Assembly: GCA_900321895.1 (NCBI GenBank)
Contig: ONYB01000134.1
Span: forward strand, 1-11,134
From: an uncultured Brachyspira sp.
GTDB lineage: Bacteria; Cyanobacteriota; Vampirovibrionia; Gastranaerophilales; Gastranaerophilaceae
DNA: 11,134 nt
Direction of reading: 5' to 3'
Program-made: the position numbers and the translations under genes
In this document: positions 5,810 through 11,134 of the stretch, in pieces
Position numbering within the stretch: the stretch's first letter is position 1
How the letters are laid out: every line of letters starts with the position of its first letter
Notes under the pieces: generated by a model
What the model was told of the DNA's origin: nothing
What the model saw: only the letters and a program-made list of their open reading frames with translations
Database searches by the model: none

Positions 5810-6826
5810 TTACGCATTAGCCTGTTCTGTTTGCTCCGGTTGTACTTCGGCTTTTACGAGTTTTGGTTTTGTGAAATAATCACGAACTTTTGAGCCTGCA
5901 AAGGCACCGACACCTGCACTCAATGCTGCAAGAATATAACTTGCGGCACCAAACCTGTTAGAAATTACGACTTTTTTATACAATTCAGGGTTGAGTAACT
6001 GTTTTGCAAGCTTATTCCCGCGACGAGTTGCCATAAGTTCTTCTGCTACCACTGGAACGAAAGCCAAGGTTGTTAATTTGCCGCAGTTATCTTTGATAAA
6101 TGTTGTAACTTTATCAAAAACACCTTTTGTTTCTTCACCTTCCACTTTTTTACGTTTAAATAAACCGACACTTGGAATTGCAAGTCCTAAAAGCATTGCA
6201 GGAGTTCTCATCTTCTGCATACCTTTCCAAAATTTACTCATATTAGCATTTATTGAGTGACCGATTTCATGAAATGCGGCAGTTCCAAGTTTGTCTATAT
6301 TTACAACACACTTTTTTGATTTAGGCAAGAAACACGCATTACCGCCATTTTTAAGCATATCACTCAAAATTGATGTGTAAATTTTTCCCAAAGGTGTTTT
6401 TTTAATCCATTCCGGCATTTCTGTCAAAAGGGCTTTTTTCAATGCGTAATCTTTAATTGCAACAGGTTTTTCAGCCCAATTTACAGCCCCATTTGCAACC
6501 ACACCTTCAGCAAAAGGAGTTTTTTGAATATAATCAAAAATTCTTTTTCTGCCGGATGTTTTTGAACCTGATAAGTCAATCAATTCAACGCCTTTATCTT
6601 TAACTCCGGAAATCTCTATAGCTTTGTTAATTGCATTTCGCAATTCTACTTTGTCCTTAATCTGACCGTTTGTCTTTTGCATTCCTTTGATTATATGCGG
6701 TCCAATAATTTGACCTGAACTTTTTATCATACTTGTTGCCGTTGCACCTGCATAAATCGCTCCGGCGGTCTGCCAAAAACTTGGAGTTTTGTATTGAGTT
6801 CCGTTGTTAGTTGTAATTGTCGACAT
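5810..6826 (-). CDS. Unrecognised membrane-associated protein with a zincin HEIGH motif, putative metallopeptidase
   Basis: I do not recognise a named family. In its 338 residues, AAFHEIGHSIN (183-193) is a textbook zinc-peptidase HExxH (His186, Glu187, His190). A hydrophobic stretch follows (~208-222), then a charged loop (224-250), a second hydrophobic stretch (251-261) and EELMATRRGNKLA (262-274), where Glu262 or Glu263 could be the third zinc ligand. HExxH, hydrophobic segment, then Glu near an A-(D/T)-R-R stretch recalls gluzincins of the M48 (HtpX/Ste24) and YugP (Zn_peptidase_2) types. A third hydrophobic stretch is at ~293-311, and the C-terminus is Glu/Gln/Pro-rich. There is no cleavable signal peptide. 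An AGGTG site precedes the ATG, and a TATAAT box lies 32 bp upstream. The gene itself looks real; protease activity is inferred from motif and order. Confidence 0.8.
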   Translation of the reverse strand: MSTITTNNGTQYKTPSFWQTAGAIYAGATATSMIKSSGQIIGPHIIKGMQKTNGQIKDKVELRNAINKAIEISGVKDKGVELIDLSGSKTSGRKRIFDYIQKTPFAEGVVANGAVNWAEKPVAIKDYALKKALLTEMPEWIKKTPLGKIYTSILSDMLKNGGNACFLPKSKKCVVNIDKLGTAAFHEIGHSINANMSKFWKGMQKMRTPAMLLGLAIPSVGLFKRKKVEGEETKGVFDKVTTFIKDNCGKLTTLAFVPVVAEELMATRRGNKLAKQLLNPELYKKVVISNRFGAASYILAALSAGVGAFAGSKVRDYFTKPKLVKAEVQPEQTEQANA

Positions 6827-6857
6827 ATTTCACCTTTACACACTTGAGTACATTTAT

Positions 6858-6886
6858 ATTATAGCCAAAACACAAGCATAAATAAT
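6858..6886 (-). promoter_or_regulatory. Candidate promoter of the zincin-like gene
   Basis: A perfect TATAAT on the minus strand (6858-6863) lies 31 bp before the ATG, with a poor -35 (ATTATT, 6881-6886) at 17 bp. The leader would be about 25 nt and include the AGGTG ribosome site. The -10 is convincing; the weak -35 suggests help from an activator. Confidence 0.45.
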
Positions 6887-6954
6887 TTTGCCAAAAATAT
6901 CCAAATTATTAAGTTATTTTAAGCCTAAAATATTTACAAAACAAAAAAAATAGT

Positions 6955-6960
6955 TAAAAT
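6955..6960 (+). promoter_or_regulatory. Candidate -10 box placing transcription start at the ATG of the secreted-protein gene
   Basis: TAAAAT ends 6 nt before the ATG at 6967, so the predicted start nucleotide coincides with the initiation codon. No Shine-Dalgarno sequence is visible in the A-rich 25 nt upstream. The -35 region is not recognisable, so this is tentative. Confidence 0.3.
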
Positions 6961-6966
6961 AAAAGT

Positions 6967-7521
6967 ATGAAGAAAATTTTTGTGATTTTATTTTTTATAT
7001 TGATGTTTGCGAGTACGGCAACAGCCGACGAATTCGGCACAACTGGCGATTTGTGGGATAATTTTAATTCATCCGCACCTAATCAGTCCGAGCAACAAAA
7101 AGCCGTTTCTGACGACAAATTTAACTCTATCGTAGACAAGCTTAAATCCAAACGCAAAAAACAGCCGAAACCGATGAAGGGCGAAAGCATTCAGCAAAGC
7201 AACGAAACAGAACAAATCAACCAAACAGTAGAAGAATTGCCTGTCGTATGTATTTCAATTCCACTGAAAGTTAACGAGGACGGCATCTTGCCTGTGGGAC
7301 ACTATCAAGTAAAAGGAGAATTAGTTGAAGGACAGCCAAGATTAAAACTTTATCAAGGACATTTTTTAATGGCGGATTTTCCTGCAACAGAAACAAACGA
7401 CGATTTTAACGAGCCTGAAATAAATTTTGTAAAACTTACGGATTATAAGGACAATCAACTGCGGATAATTTTCGGCTCAGTAGATTTTAATGCTTTTGCC
7501 GTAGTTGAAGCAGCTGAATAA
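6967..7521 (+). CDS. Small secreted protein of unknown function
   Basis: I do not recognise this 184-residue protein. Residues 1-20 are a clear Sec signal peptide (KK, hydrophobic core IFVILFFILMFA, cleavage after STATA). Residues 21-90 are polar and probably disordered, with a strongly basic patch KLKSKRKKQPKP (58-69) and Gln/Asn/Glu-rich sequence. Residues ~91-183 look like a compact beta-rich domain: VVCISIPLKV, GILPVGHYQVKGEL, PRLKLYQGHFLMADFPA and NQLRIIFGSVDFNAFAVVE. The single cysteine (Cys95) excludes an internal disulfide, and there is no lipobox, so it should be free in the periplasm or exported. It is divergent from the zincin-like gene, with 140 bp between the two starts. No strong terminator follows. 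A role in the cell envelope is possible but not shown. Confidence 0.8.
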   Translation: MKKIFVILFFILMFASTATADEFGTTGDLWDNFNSSAPNQSEQQKAVSDDKFNSIVDKLKSKRKKQPKPMKGESIQQSNETEQINQTVEELPVVCISIPLKVNEDGILPVGHYQVKGELVEGQPRLKLYQGHFLMADFPATETNDDFNEPEINFVKLTDYKDNQLRIIFGSVDFNAFAVVEAAE

Positions 7522-7527
7522 TTTCGC

Positions 7528-7545
7528 AAAAAGGAATTATATTCC
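7528..7545 (-). terminator. Weak intrinsic terminator of the 44-aa micro-protein gene
   Basis: On the minus strand, GGAAT-ATA-ATTCC (7533-7545) is followed directly by TTTTTGCG. The stem is only 5 bp and overlaps the stop codon of the micro-protein gene. The T run on the correct strand supports a short stand-alone transcript. It faces the end of the secreted-protein gene. Confidence 0.35.
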
Positions 7546-7671
7546 CCAAAACATGAAGGCTGTCATAAAGCAAAGCGACACACCGCTAATAACGAACCAA
7601 CCGTGGATTACAGGGTGTTGATCATCCCAAATTTCTTTTATTGTCATTGCGGTATTTTCAATTACTTGCAT
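7537..7671 (-). CDS. 44-residue single-pass membrane micro-protein
   Basis: The frame starts at ATG 7669-7671 and stops at TAA 7537-7539. The product begins MQVIENTAMTIKEIWDDQHP and continues VIHGWFVISGVSLCFMTAFM up to a final FWGI. Residues 1-20 are polar and amphipathic, then a single hydrophobic segment (~21-44) reaches the C-terminus. GGAG (7679-7682) lies 7 nt before the ATG, an ideal ribosome site, and a T-run hairpin follows the stop. It fills most of an otherwise empty 257-bp gap, and its reverse strand has no competing frame of this quality. I know no family for it; small tail-anchored proteins of this size often modulate a larger membrane complex, but no partner is evident. It is divergent from the U32 operon. 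Confidence 0.65.
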   Translation of the reverse strand: MQVIENTAMTIKEIWDDQHPVIHGWFVISGVSLCFMTAFMFWGI

Positions 7672-7692
7672 ATAAGCTCTCCAAAAACATCT

Positions 7693-7722
7693 ATTACATT
7701 ATTTATTTTCTACATTCATCAA
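7693..7722 (-). promoter_or_regulatory. Candidate promoter of the micro-protein gene
   Basis: On the minus strand, TTGATG (7717-7722) is followed after 18 bp by TGTAAT (7693-7698). The start would fall near 7686, leaving a short leader with the GGAG site. The -10 lacks the key A at its second position, so confidence is low. The -35 hexamer equals that proposed for folE2. Confidence 0.3.
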
Positions 7723-7736
7723 AAAAACACATCACC

Positions 7737-7750
7737 TAATCAGTTGATTA
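7737..7750. promoter_or_regulatory. Dyad TAATCA-GT-TGATTA over the -35 box: candidate operator
   Basis: A perfect 6+6-bp inverted repeat with a 2-bp centre covers the whole -35 hexamer (7744-7749) of the U32 operon promoter. It also sits in the divergent region shared with the micro-protein gene. A dimeric repressor bound here would block the -35 contact. The regulator is unknown. Confidence 0.4.
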
Positions 7751-7772
7751 TTATCATCCTTTTGGGTATTAT
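7744..7772 (+). promoter_or_regulatory. Promoter of the U32-yqeG-dapL operon, predicted leaderless start
   Basis: TTGATT (7744-7749), a spacer of exactly 17 bp and TATTAT (7767-7772) form a good sigma-70 promoter. Only 6 nt (ACAGTT) separate the -10 from the ATG at 7779, so transcription should begin at or within a base or two of the initiation codon. No Shine-Dalgarno sequence is present. Confidence 0.6.
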
Positions 7773-7778
7773 ACAGTT

Positions 7779-9020
7779 ATGAAAAATGTAGAACTTTTGA
7801 TGCCGGCGGGCAATTTGGAAAAACTTGAATACGCAATTCGCTACGGTGCAAATGCCGTATACTTAGGTGTGGTAGACTTTAGCCTTCGAGCAATGAGAAA
7901 AGGGGAACTTATCACCCTTGAAAATTTAAAAGATGCGATAAATCTTGCTCATTCTCTCGGAGCGAAAGCTTATGTAACCTTAAATATTTTTGCTTTCAAC
8001 AACGACATAAAACAGTTGGAAAGTTGTATTGACAGATTTCAGGACGCAAACCCTGATGCCATAATATTGAGTGATTTCGGAGTGTTCAACCTTGTCAGAA
8101 AACACATGCCAAACACCCCGATACATATCAGCACTCAAACAAACACTCTCAACTACGAAAGTGTTAAATTTTGGCGAGATTTAGGGGCAAGCCGAGTTAT
8201 TTTGGCTCGTGAGCTTCCGATAAAAGATATTGCTGAAATCAGAAAAAATGTTCCTGATGTGGAACTGGAAAGCTTTATCCACGGAGCACAATGTGTGTCG
8301 TTCTCGGGAAGATGTCTTTTGAGTGACTATTTCACAAACGGCGAAAGAAAAGCCAATCACGGGAATTGCTCACAACCTTGCCGTTGGAGCTACAAATTAG
8401 TTGAAGAAACCCGTCCGGGGCAATATTACGAAATCCACCAAGATGAAAAGGGCTCTCACATTCTCAGTCCGAAAGACTTATGCCTTGTAGAACACTTGTC
8501 AGAACTGATTGATGCGGGTGTTGATTCCCTTAAAGTTGAAGGCAGAACAAAAAGCCTCTACTACGTTTCAGCTGTTGCAAAAACATACAGACAAGCTATT
8601 GATGAATGCTTAAAAAATCCGTCAGCGGACTTGCACAAATATTTTATAGAACTCAAAAAAGTCGGAAACCGTGGCTATACTACGGGTTTTGCACTCGGTG
8701 AAAACAAGCCTGACAGCTACAGTTATGATATCTCAAAAGGGCTTGCTGGGGCAGATTTTTTGTTTGAGTTCAAAGGGGTAGAAAAAGACGGAACATATCT
8801 CGTCAAGGTTAAAAACAAAGTACTTTTGAATGACGAAGTTGAAATCATCACCCCAACAGAACAATTCACAACAAAAGTCGTAGAAATCAAGACAGAAGAA
8901 GGTGAACCCCTCGATTTAGGAAATACAAATGCAGATATTTACGTAAAATTGGAACAAGCTCCGATTGATTACAAATACGCACTGGCAAGAACAGTAGGAG
9001 TAAAAGAATATGTTTCTTAA
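7779..9020 (+). CDS. trhP: U32-family protein, TrhP/YegQ-like tRNA 5-hydroxyuridine synthesis factor
   Basis: The protein has 413 residues. MPAGNLEKLEYAIRYGANAVYLG (8-30) is the usual N-terminus of U32 'peptidases'. The family signature reads ESFIHGAQCVSFSGRCLLS (164-182), with Gln where the PROSITE pattern prefers an aliphatic residue. Cys172, Cys179, Cys197 and Cys201 are spaced like the iron-sulfur cluster cysteines of TrhP/YegQ; Cys235 is a further cysteine. SLKVEGRTKSLYYV (250-263) is also typical. A small beta domain forms the C-terminus (~325-413). In E. coli and B. subtilis, TrhP-type proteins make 5-hydroxyuridine at tRNA position 34 with prephenate; peptidase activity is doubtful. 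The related RlhA and UbiU/UbiV groups are alternatives, less likely from length and context. The gene starts an operon and overlaps the next gene by 11 bp. Confidence 0.85.
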   Translation: MKNVELLMPAGNLEKLEYAIRYGANAVYLGVVDFSLRAMRKGELITLENLKDAINLAHSLGAKAYVTLNIFAFNNDIKQLESCIDRFQDANPDAIILSDFGVFNLVRKHMPNTPIHISTQTNTLNYESVKFWRDLGASRVILARELPIKDIAEIRKNVPDVELESFIHGAQCVSFSGRCLLSDYFTNGERKANHGNCSQPCRWSYKLVEETRPGQYYEIHQDEKGSHILSPKDLCLVEHLSELIDAGVDSLKVEGRTKSLYYVSAVAKTYRQAIDECLKNPSADLHKYFIELKKVGNRGYTTGFALGENKPDSYSYDISKGLAGADFLFEFKGVEKDGTYLVKVKNKVLLNDEVEIITPTEQFTTKVVEIKTEEGEPLDLGNTNADIYVKLEQAPIDYKYALARTVGVKEYVS

Positions 9021-9489
9021 ACCTGATTATAATTTAAAAAACATCTACGAAATCAATCTTGAAGAATTGAAATCCCGTGGAATAAAAAACATTCTATTCG
9101 ATTTGGATAGCACACTTATGCAATCAAAAACCGCAAACTACACTCAAAAAACACTCGAGTGGTTGAGTGAAGTTCGAAGAGATTTCTTTATTGCAGTATT
9201 ATCGAATAACCACAACGATAAATATATTGCAAAAGTTAAACAAGTCACGGATTTTCCGATGATTTTTTATGCAAAAAAGCCCGATACAAGAAAAGCAAGT
9301 GAATTTTTAAAAGAACACAACTTAAAGACTTCCGAAACCGCAATCGTCGGGGACAGACCGCTTTCGGACATTTGGTGCGGTAAACGTTTAGGATGTTTGA
9401 CGATACTTGTCGATTCAATTTCTGCCGATGTTGAAAAGCCTATCGTAAGATTGGCTAGAAGGCTAGAACGTTTAGCGATAAAAAAATAA
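9010..9489 (+). CDS. yqeG: YqeG-like HAD-IIIA family phosphatase
   Basis: The protein has 159 residues, normal for the family. HAD motif I is LFDLDSTLM (29-37, Asp31/Asp33), with Ser where YqeG often has Asn. Motif II is VLSNNHND (63-70, Ser65), motif III the lysine in AKKPDTRK (88-95), and motif IV VGDRPLSDIWCGKRLG (113-128, Asp115/Asp120). There is no sizeable cap domain. A basic tail (RLARRLERLAIKK) may bind membrane or nucleic acid. The B. subtilis YqeG and cyanobacterial/plant relatives include phosphatidylglycerophosphate phosphatases, so a role in phosphatidylglycerol synthesis is possible, but I cannot fix the substrate. AGGAG lies 9 nt before the ATG, inside the end of the upstream gene, and the 11-bp overlap implies translational coupling. 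Confidence 0.88.
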   Translation: MFLKPDYNLKNIYEINLEELKSRGIKNILFDLDSTLMQSKTANYTQKTLEWLSEVRRDFFIAVLSNNHNDKYIAKVKQVTDFPMIFYAKKPDTRKASEFLKEHNLKTSETAIVGDRPLSDIWCGKRLGCLTILVDSISADVEKPIVRLARRLERLAIKK

Positions 9490-9516
9490 AACCTATATAC
9501 AAGGAGAAAATCTATA

Positions 9517-10686
9517 ATGAAAATCAACGAAAATTATGCAAATCTTGAACAAAGCTATCTTTTTTCGACCATAGCAAAGAAAGTTAACGAATACACAGCT
9601 CAAAACCCCGATAAAAAGGTTATCAAACTTGGTATCGGAGATGTTACATTACCGTTGTGCAAAGCTGTTACGGAGGCATTGCATAAAGCCGTTGATGAAA
9701 TGGGAGTTCAGGCAACTTTTAGAGGATACGGGCCTGAACAAGGTTATGATTTTTTAAGAAAAGCCGTTCAAGAATATTACACAAAACGCAACGTGGAATT
9801 AGAACTCGACGAAATTTTCATTTCAGACGGTGCAAAAAGCGATTTGGGCAACATTTTGGACTTGTTTAGCAAAGATAATACGGTTCTTGTGCCAGACCCT
9901 GTTTATCCTGTATATGTAGATACGAATGTAATGGCAGGCAGAAAAGTCGTTTACGTGGACGCAAACGGAGAAAACGAATTTTTGCCGTTGCCTGACAAAA
10001 ACGTACAAGCTGATATTATTTATATCTGTTCGCCGAACAACCCGACTGGTGCGGCTTATAATAAAGAACAGTTGCAGACATGGGTGGATTACGCTAAATC
10101 AATGAACGCAATTATATTATTTGATGCAGCTTATGAATGCTTTGTATCAGATGAAAATTTGCCGAGAAGTATTTTTGAAATAGAAGGTGCAAAGGATTGT
10201 GCGATAGAATTTTGTTCATTATCAAAAACCGCAGGATTTACGGGAACACGTTGCGGTTACACGGTTGTACCGAAAGCTCTCGGAGTATTGAATAAAATGT
10301 GGGTCAGACGACAAACCACAAAATTCAACGGTGTGCCATATATTGTGCAACGAGGAGCAGAGGCAGTTTTCTCCGAAGAGGGGCAAAAAGAAATTATAGA
10401 AAATATCAATTATTATAAAGAAAATGCAAAAGTGATTTCTGACACGTTAAAATCGTGTGGAATTTGGCATGTCGGCGGAAAACATTCACCGTATATTTGG
10501 TTGAAATGTCCGAATGATATGGATTCTTGGACGTTTTTTGATTACTTGTTGGAGAATGCACAAGTTGTCGGAACTCCGGGGGCAGGCTTTGGCAAGAACG
10601 GCGACGGCTACTTCCGCTTAACCTCATTTGGATCAAAAGAAAACACAGCAGAAGCAATGAAAAGATTTAAAAAACTGTTTGGATAA
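9517..10686 (+). CDS. dapL: LL-diaminopimelate aminotransferase (DapL)
   Basis: This PLP enzyme converts tetrahydrodipicolinate plus glutamate directly to LL-DAP, bypassing the acylated steps of lysine and peptidoglycan synthesis. At 389 residues it is slightly shorter than the ~410 of plant and chlamydial enzymes. Elements seen are VIKLGIGDVTLPL (35-47), the substrate loop FRGYGPEQGYDFLR (68-81), ISDGAKSDLGN (102-112), PDPVYPVYVD (126-135), SPNNPTGAA (172-180, Asn175), FDAAYECFV (202-210, Asp203/Tyr206), the PLP-lysine in SLSKTAGFTGTR (234-245, Lys237), GGKHSPYIWLK (320-330) and YFRLTSFG (365-372, Arg367). These match DapL over the general class I aminotransferases. AAGGAG (9501-9506) lies 10 nt before the ATG, and the gap from yqeG is 27 bp, so it is in the same operon. 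No strong terminator follows. Confidence 0.95.
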   Translation: MKINENYANLEQSYLFSTIAKKVNEYTAQNPDKKVIKLGIGDVTLPLCKAVTEALHKAVDEMGVQATFRGYGPEQGYDFLRKAVQEYYTKRNVELELDEIFISDGAKSDLGNILDLFSKDNTVLVPDPVYPVYVDTNVMAGRKVVYVDANGENEFLPLPDKNVQADIIYICSPNNPTGAAYNKEQLQTWVDYAKSMNAIILFDAAYECFVSDENLPRSIFEIEGAKDCAIEFCSLSKTAGFTGTRCGYTVVPKALGVLNKMWVRRQTTKFNGVPYIVQRGAEAVFSEEGQKEIIENINYYKENAKVISDTLKSCGIWHVGGKHSPYIWLKCPNDMDSWTFFDYLLENAQVVGTPGAGFGKNGDGYFRLTSFGSKENTAEAMKRFKKLFG

Positions 10687-10769
10687 TTTGTGCAATTCGA
10701 TTTACATAAATACAGGCATTTGTAAACAATTCTTAACAAACCATAAAAAAGATTAAAGAAAACTGATCA

Positions 10770-10803
10770 TTGAGCCGAATATATGAATAAGTATTTTATT
10801 CAT
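10770..10803 (+). promoter_or_regulatory. Candidate promoter and overlapping dyad for the last gene
   Basis: TTGAGC (10770-10775) and TATTTT (10792-10797) are 16 bp apart. A perfect 8-bp inverted repeat, ATGAATAA (10783-10790) and TTATTCAT (10796-10803) with GTATT between, overlaps the -10 box and could be an operator or a leader hairpin. The leader would be about 20 nt. The remaining gap after dapL (10687-10769) shows no terminator I trust. Confidence 0.35.
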
Positions 10804-10820
10804 TAGTGAAAGGCGAAGTA

Positions 10821-11134
10821 ATGAGTGACGCAATAGGTGTAGTGGAGCAACAGATAGCGGCGTACAGACGTGCGAACCCATCGGCAAGAGCGTTGACGGA
10901 CACACAGATATTGTCAATAATGACACAGAGTGGAGAGATAAAGAAGGCAGAGGATGCAGACAAGGGACTTGCCGTCGAACGAACAACTACGCCTGTCCAA
11001 CCAACAGCAGTAACACCACAACAACAGAGAGAAACTTCTGCAGAAGTCCAACCAATGACGAAGAAGGAAGCAGAAGATACAGCAATAGAAACAATCGCTT
11101 CAAATTCAGCTCAAGCCTTAAGAACCATAAATAA
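10821..11134 (+). CDS. Unrecognised protein, N-terminal 104 residues only (gene runs off the window)
   Basis: The frame opens with ATG 10821 after an AAAGGCG ribosome-like site (10809-10815) and stays open to the last base, so the true length is unknown. Residues 1-50 (starting MSDAIGVVEQQIAAYRRANP, then LTDTQILSIMTQSGEI) look like short amphipathic helices. Residues ~53-79 form a Thr/Pro/Gln-rich linker; from 80 an acidic/alanine-rich helix follows. There is no signal peptide or membrane segment, and no Cys, Trp or Phe. Synonymous codons shift: the first ~50 codons use CAG for most Gln and many GCG, AGA and GAG codons, unlike dapL just upstream. This could mark a different origin or simply a different gene class. 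I do not assign a function; a multidomain protein with a low-complexity N-terminal arm is the most that can be said. Confidence 0.7.
   Translation, partial: MSDAIGVVEQQIAAYRRANPSARALTDTQILSIMTQSGEIKKAEDADKGLAVERTTTPVQPTAVTPQQQRETSAEVQPMTKKEAEDTAIETIASNSAQALRTIN

Noticed and set aside
6827..6966. Hidden small gene in the 140-bp divergent region
   Set aside because: It is very AT-rich and holds the two opposing promoters; no start codon with a ribosome site and a frame of useful length on either strand.
9267..9527. Antisense frame of 86 codons over the yqeG-like gene
   Set aside because: It mirrors a well-supported HAD gene whose motifs are intact; the antisense product has no recognisable features or ribosome site.
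10701..10726. TTTACA/TGTAAA inverted repeat after dapL as a terminator
   Set aside because: The stem is only 6 bp of mostly A-T pairs with a 14-nt loop and no T run, so it is unlikely to terminate transcription.
1..11134. CRISPR array, transposon, prophage or defence island
   Set aside because: No regularly spaced repeats, no transposase or integrase motifs, no phage structural genes and no known defence domains were seen; the gene set is mainly housekeeping.

Overview
The window looks like chromosomal DNA from an AT-rich, non-photosynthetic bacterium. A Candidatus Gastranaerophilales/Vampirovibrionia (gut 'Melainabacteria') type of host is my best guess. The reasons are the low GC, the use of LL-diaminopimelate aminotransferase (DapL) instead of the acyl-DAP routes, a FeoA-FeoB fusion, a RpoD-like extra sigma factor, and several secreted or membrane proteins I cannot place in a named family. 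This is inference from gene content; nothing in the window is a lineage marker in itself, and DapL also occurs in other phyla. There are no tRNA or rRNA genes, transposases, phage genes or CRISPR arrays.

Layout. Bases 1-618 (+) are the 3' end of a GlmS/NagB-II-like double-SIS sugar-phosphate isomerase or deaminase. Between it and the convergent feoB lie a short interspersed repeat and a terminator. Bases 748-3905 (-) are a tight two-gene operon, folE2-feoB: metal-flexible GTP cyclohydrolase IB, then a FeoA-FeoB ferrous iron transporter. A gap of about 150 bp holds the folE2 promoter and an orphan plus-strand terminator. Bases 4059-4547 (-) encode a membrane-anchored thioredoxin-fold protein, divergent from a sigma-70 family factor at 4772-5671 (+). 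The sigma gene has a near-consensus promoter, palindromic and tandem elements around its start site, and a GC-rich terminator at its end. Bases 5810-6826 (-) encode an unrecognised membrane-associated protein with a zincin HEIGH motif, divergent from a small secreted protein at 6967-7521 (+).

Bases 7537-7671 (-) contain a 44-codon single-pass membrane micro-protein. It shares a divergent control region with the operon at 7779-10686 (+), which reads trhP/yegQ-like U32 protein (tRNA 5-hydroxyuridine synthesis), yqeG-like HAD phosphatase, then dapL (meso-DAP for lysine and peptidoglycan). At 10821 a new gene starts and runs off the window; its visible part is low-complexity and unrecognised.

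Most content is housekeeping: iron uptake, folate, lysine/cell wall, tRNA modification and redox. The least ordinary items are the zincin membrane protein, the sigma factor with substituted -10 and extended -10 contact residues, the 44-aa micro-protein, two likely leaderless transcripts, a candidate small RNA between folE2 and the thioredoxin gene, and the unfinished final gene. I did not find a convincing multi-gene defence or mobile system.
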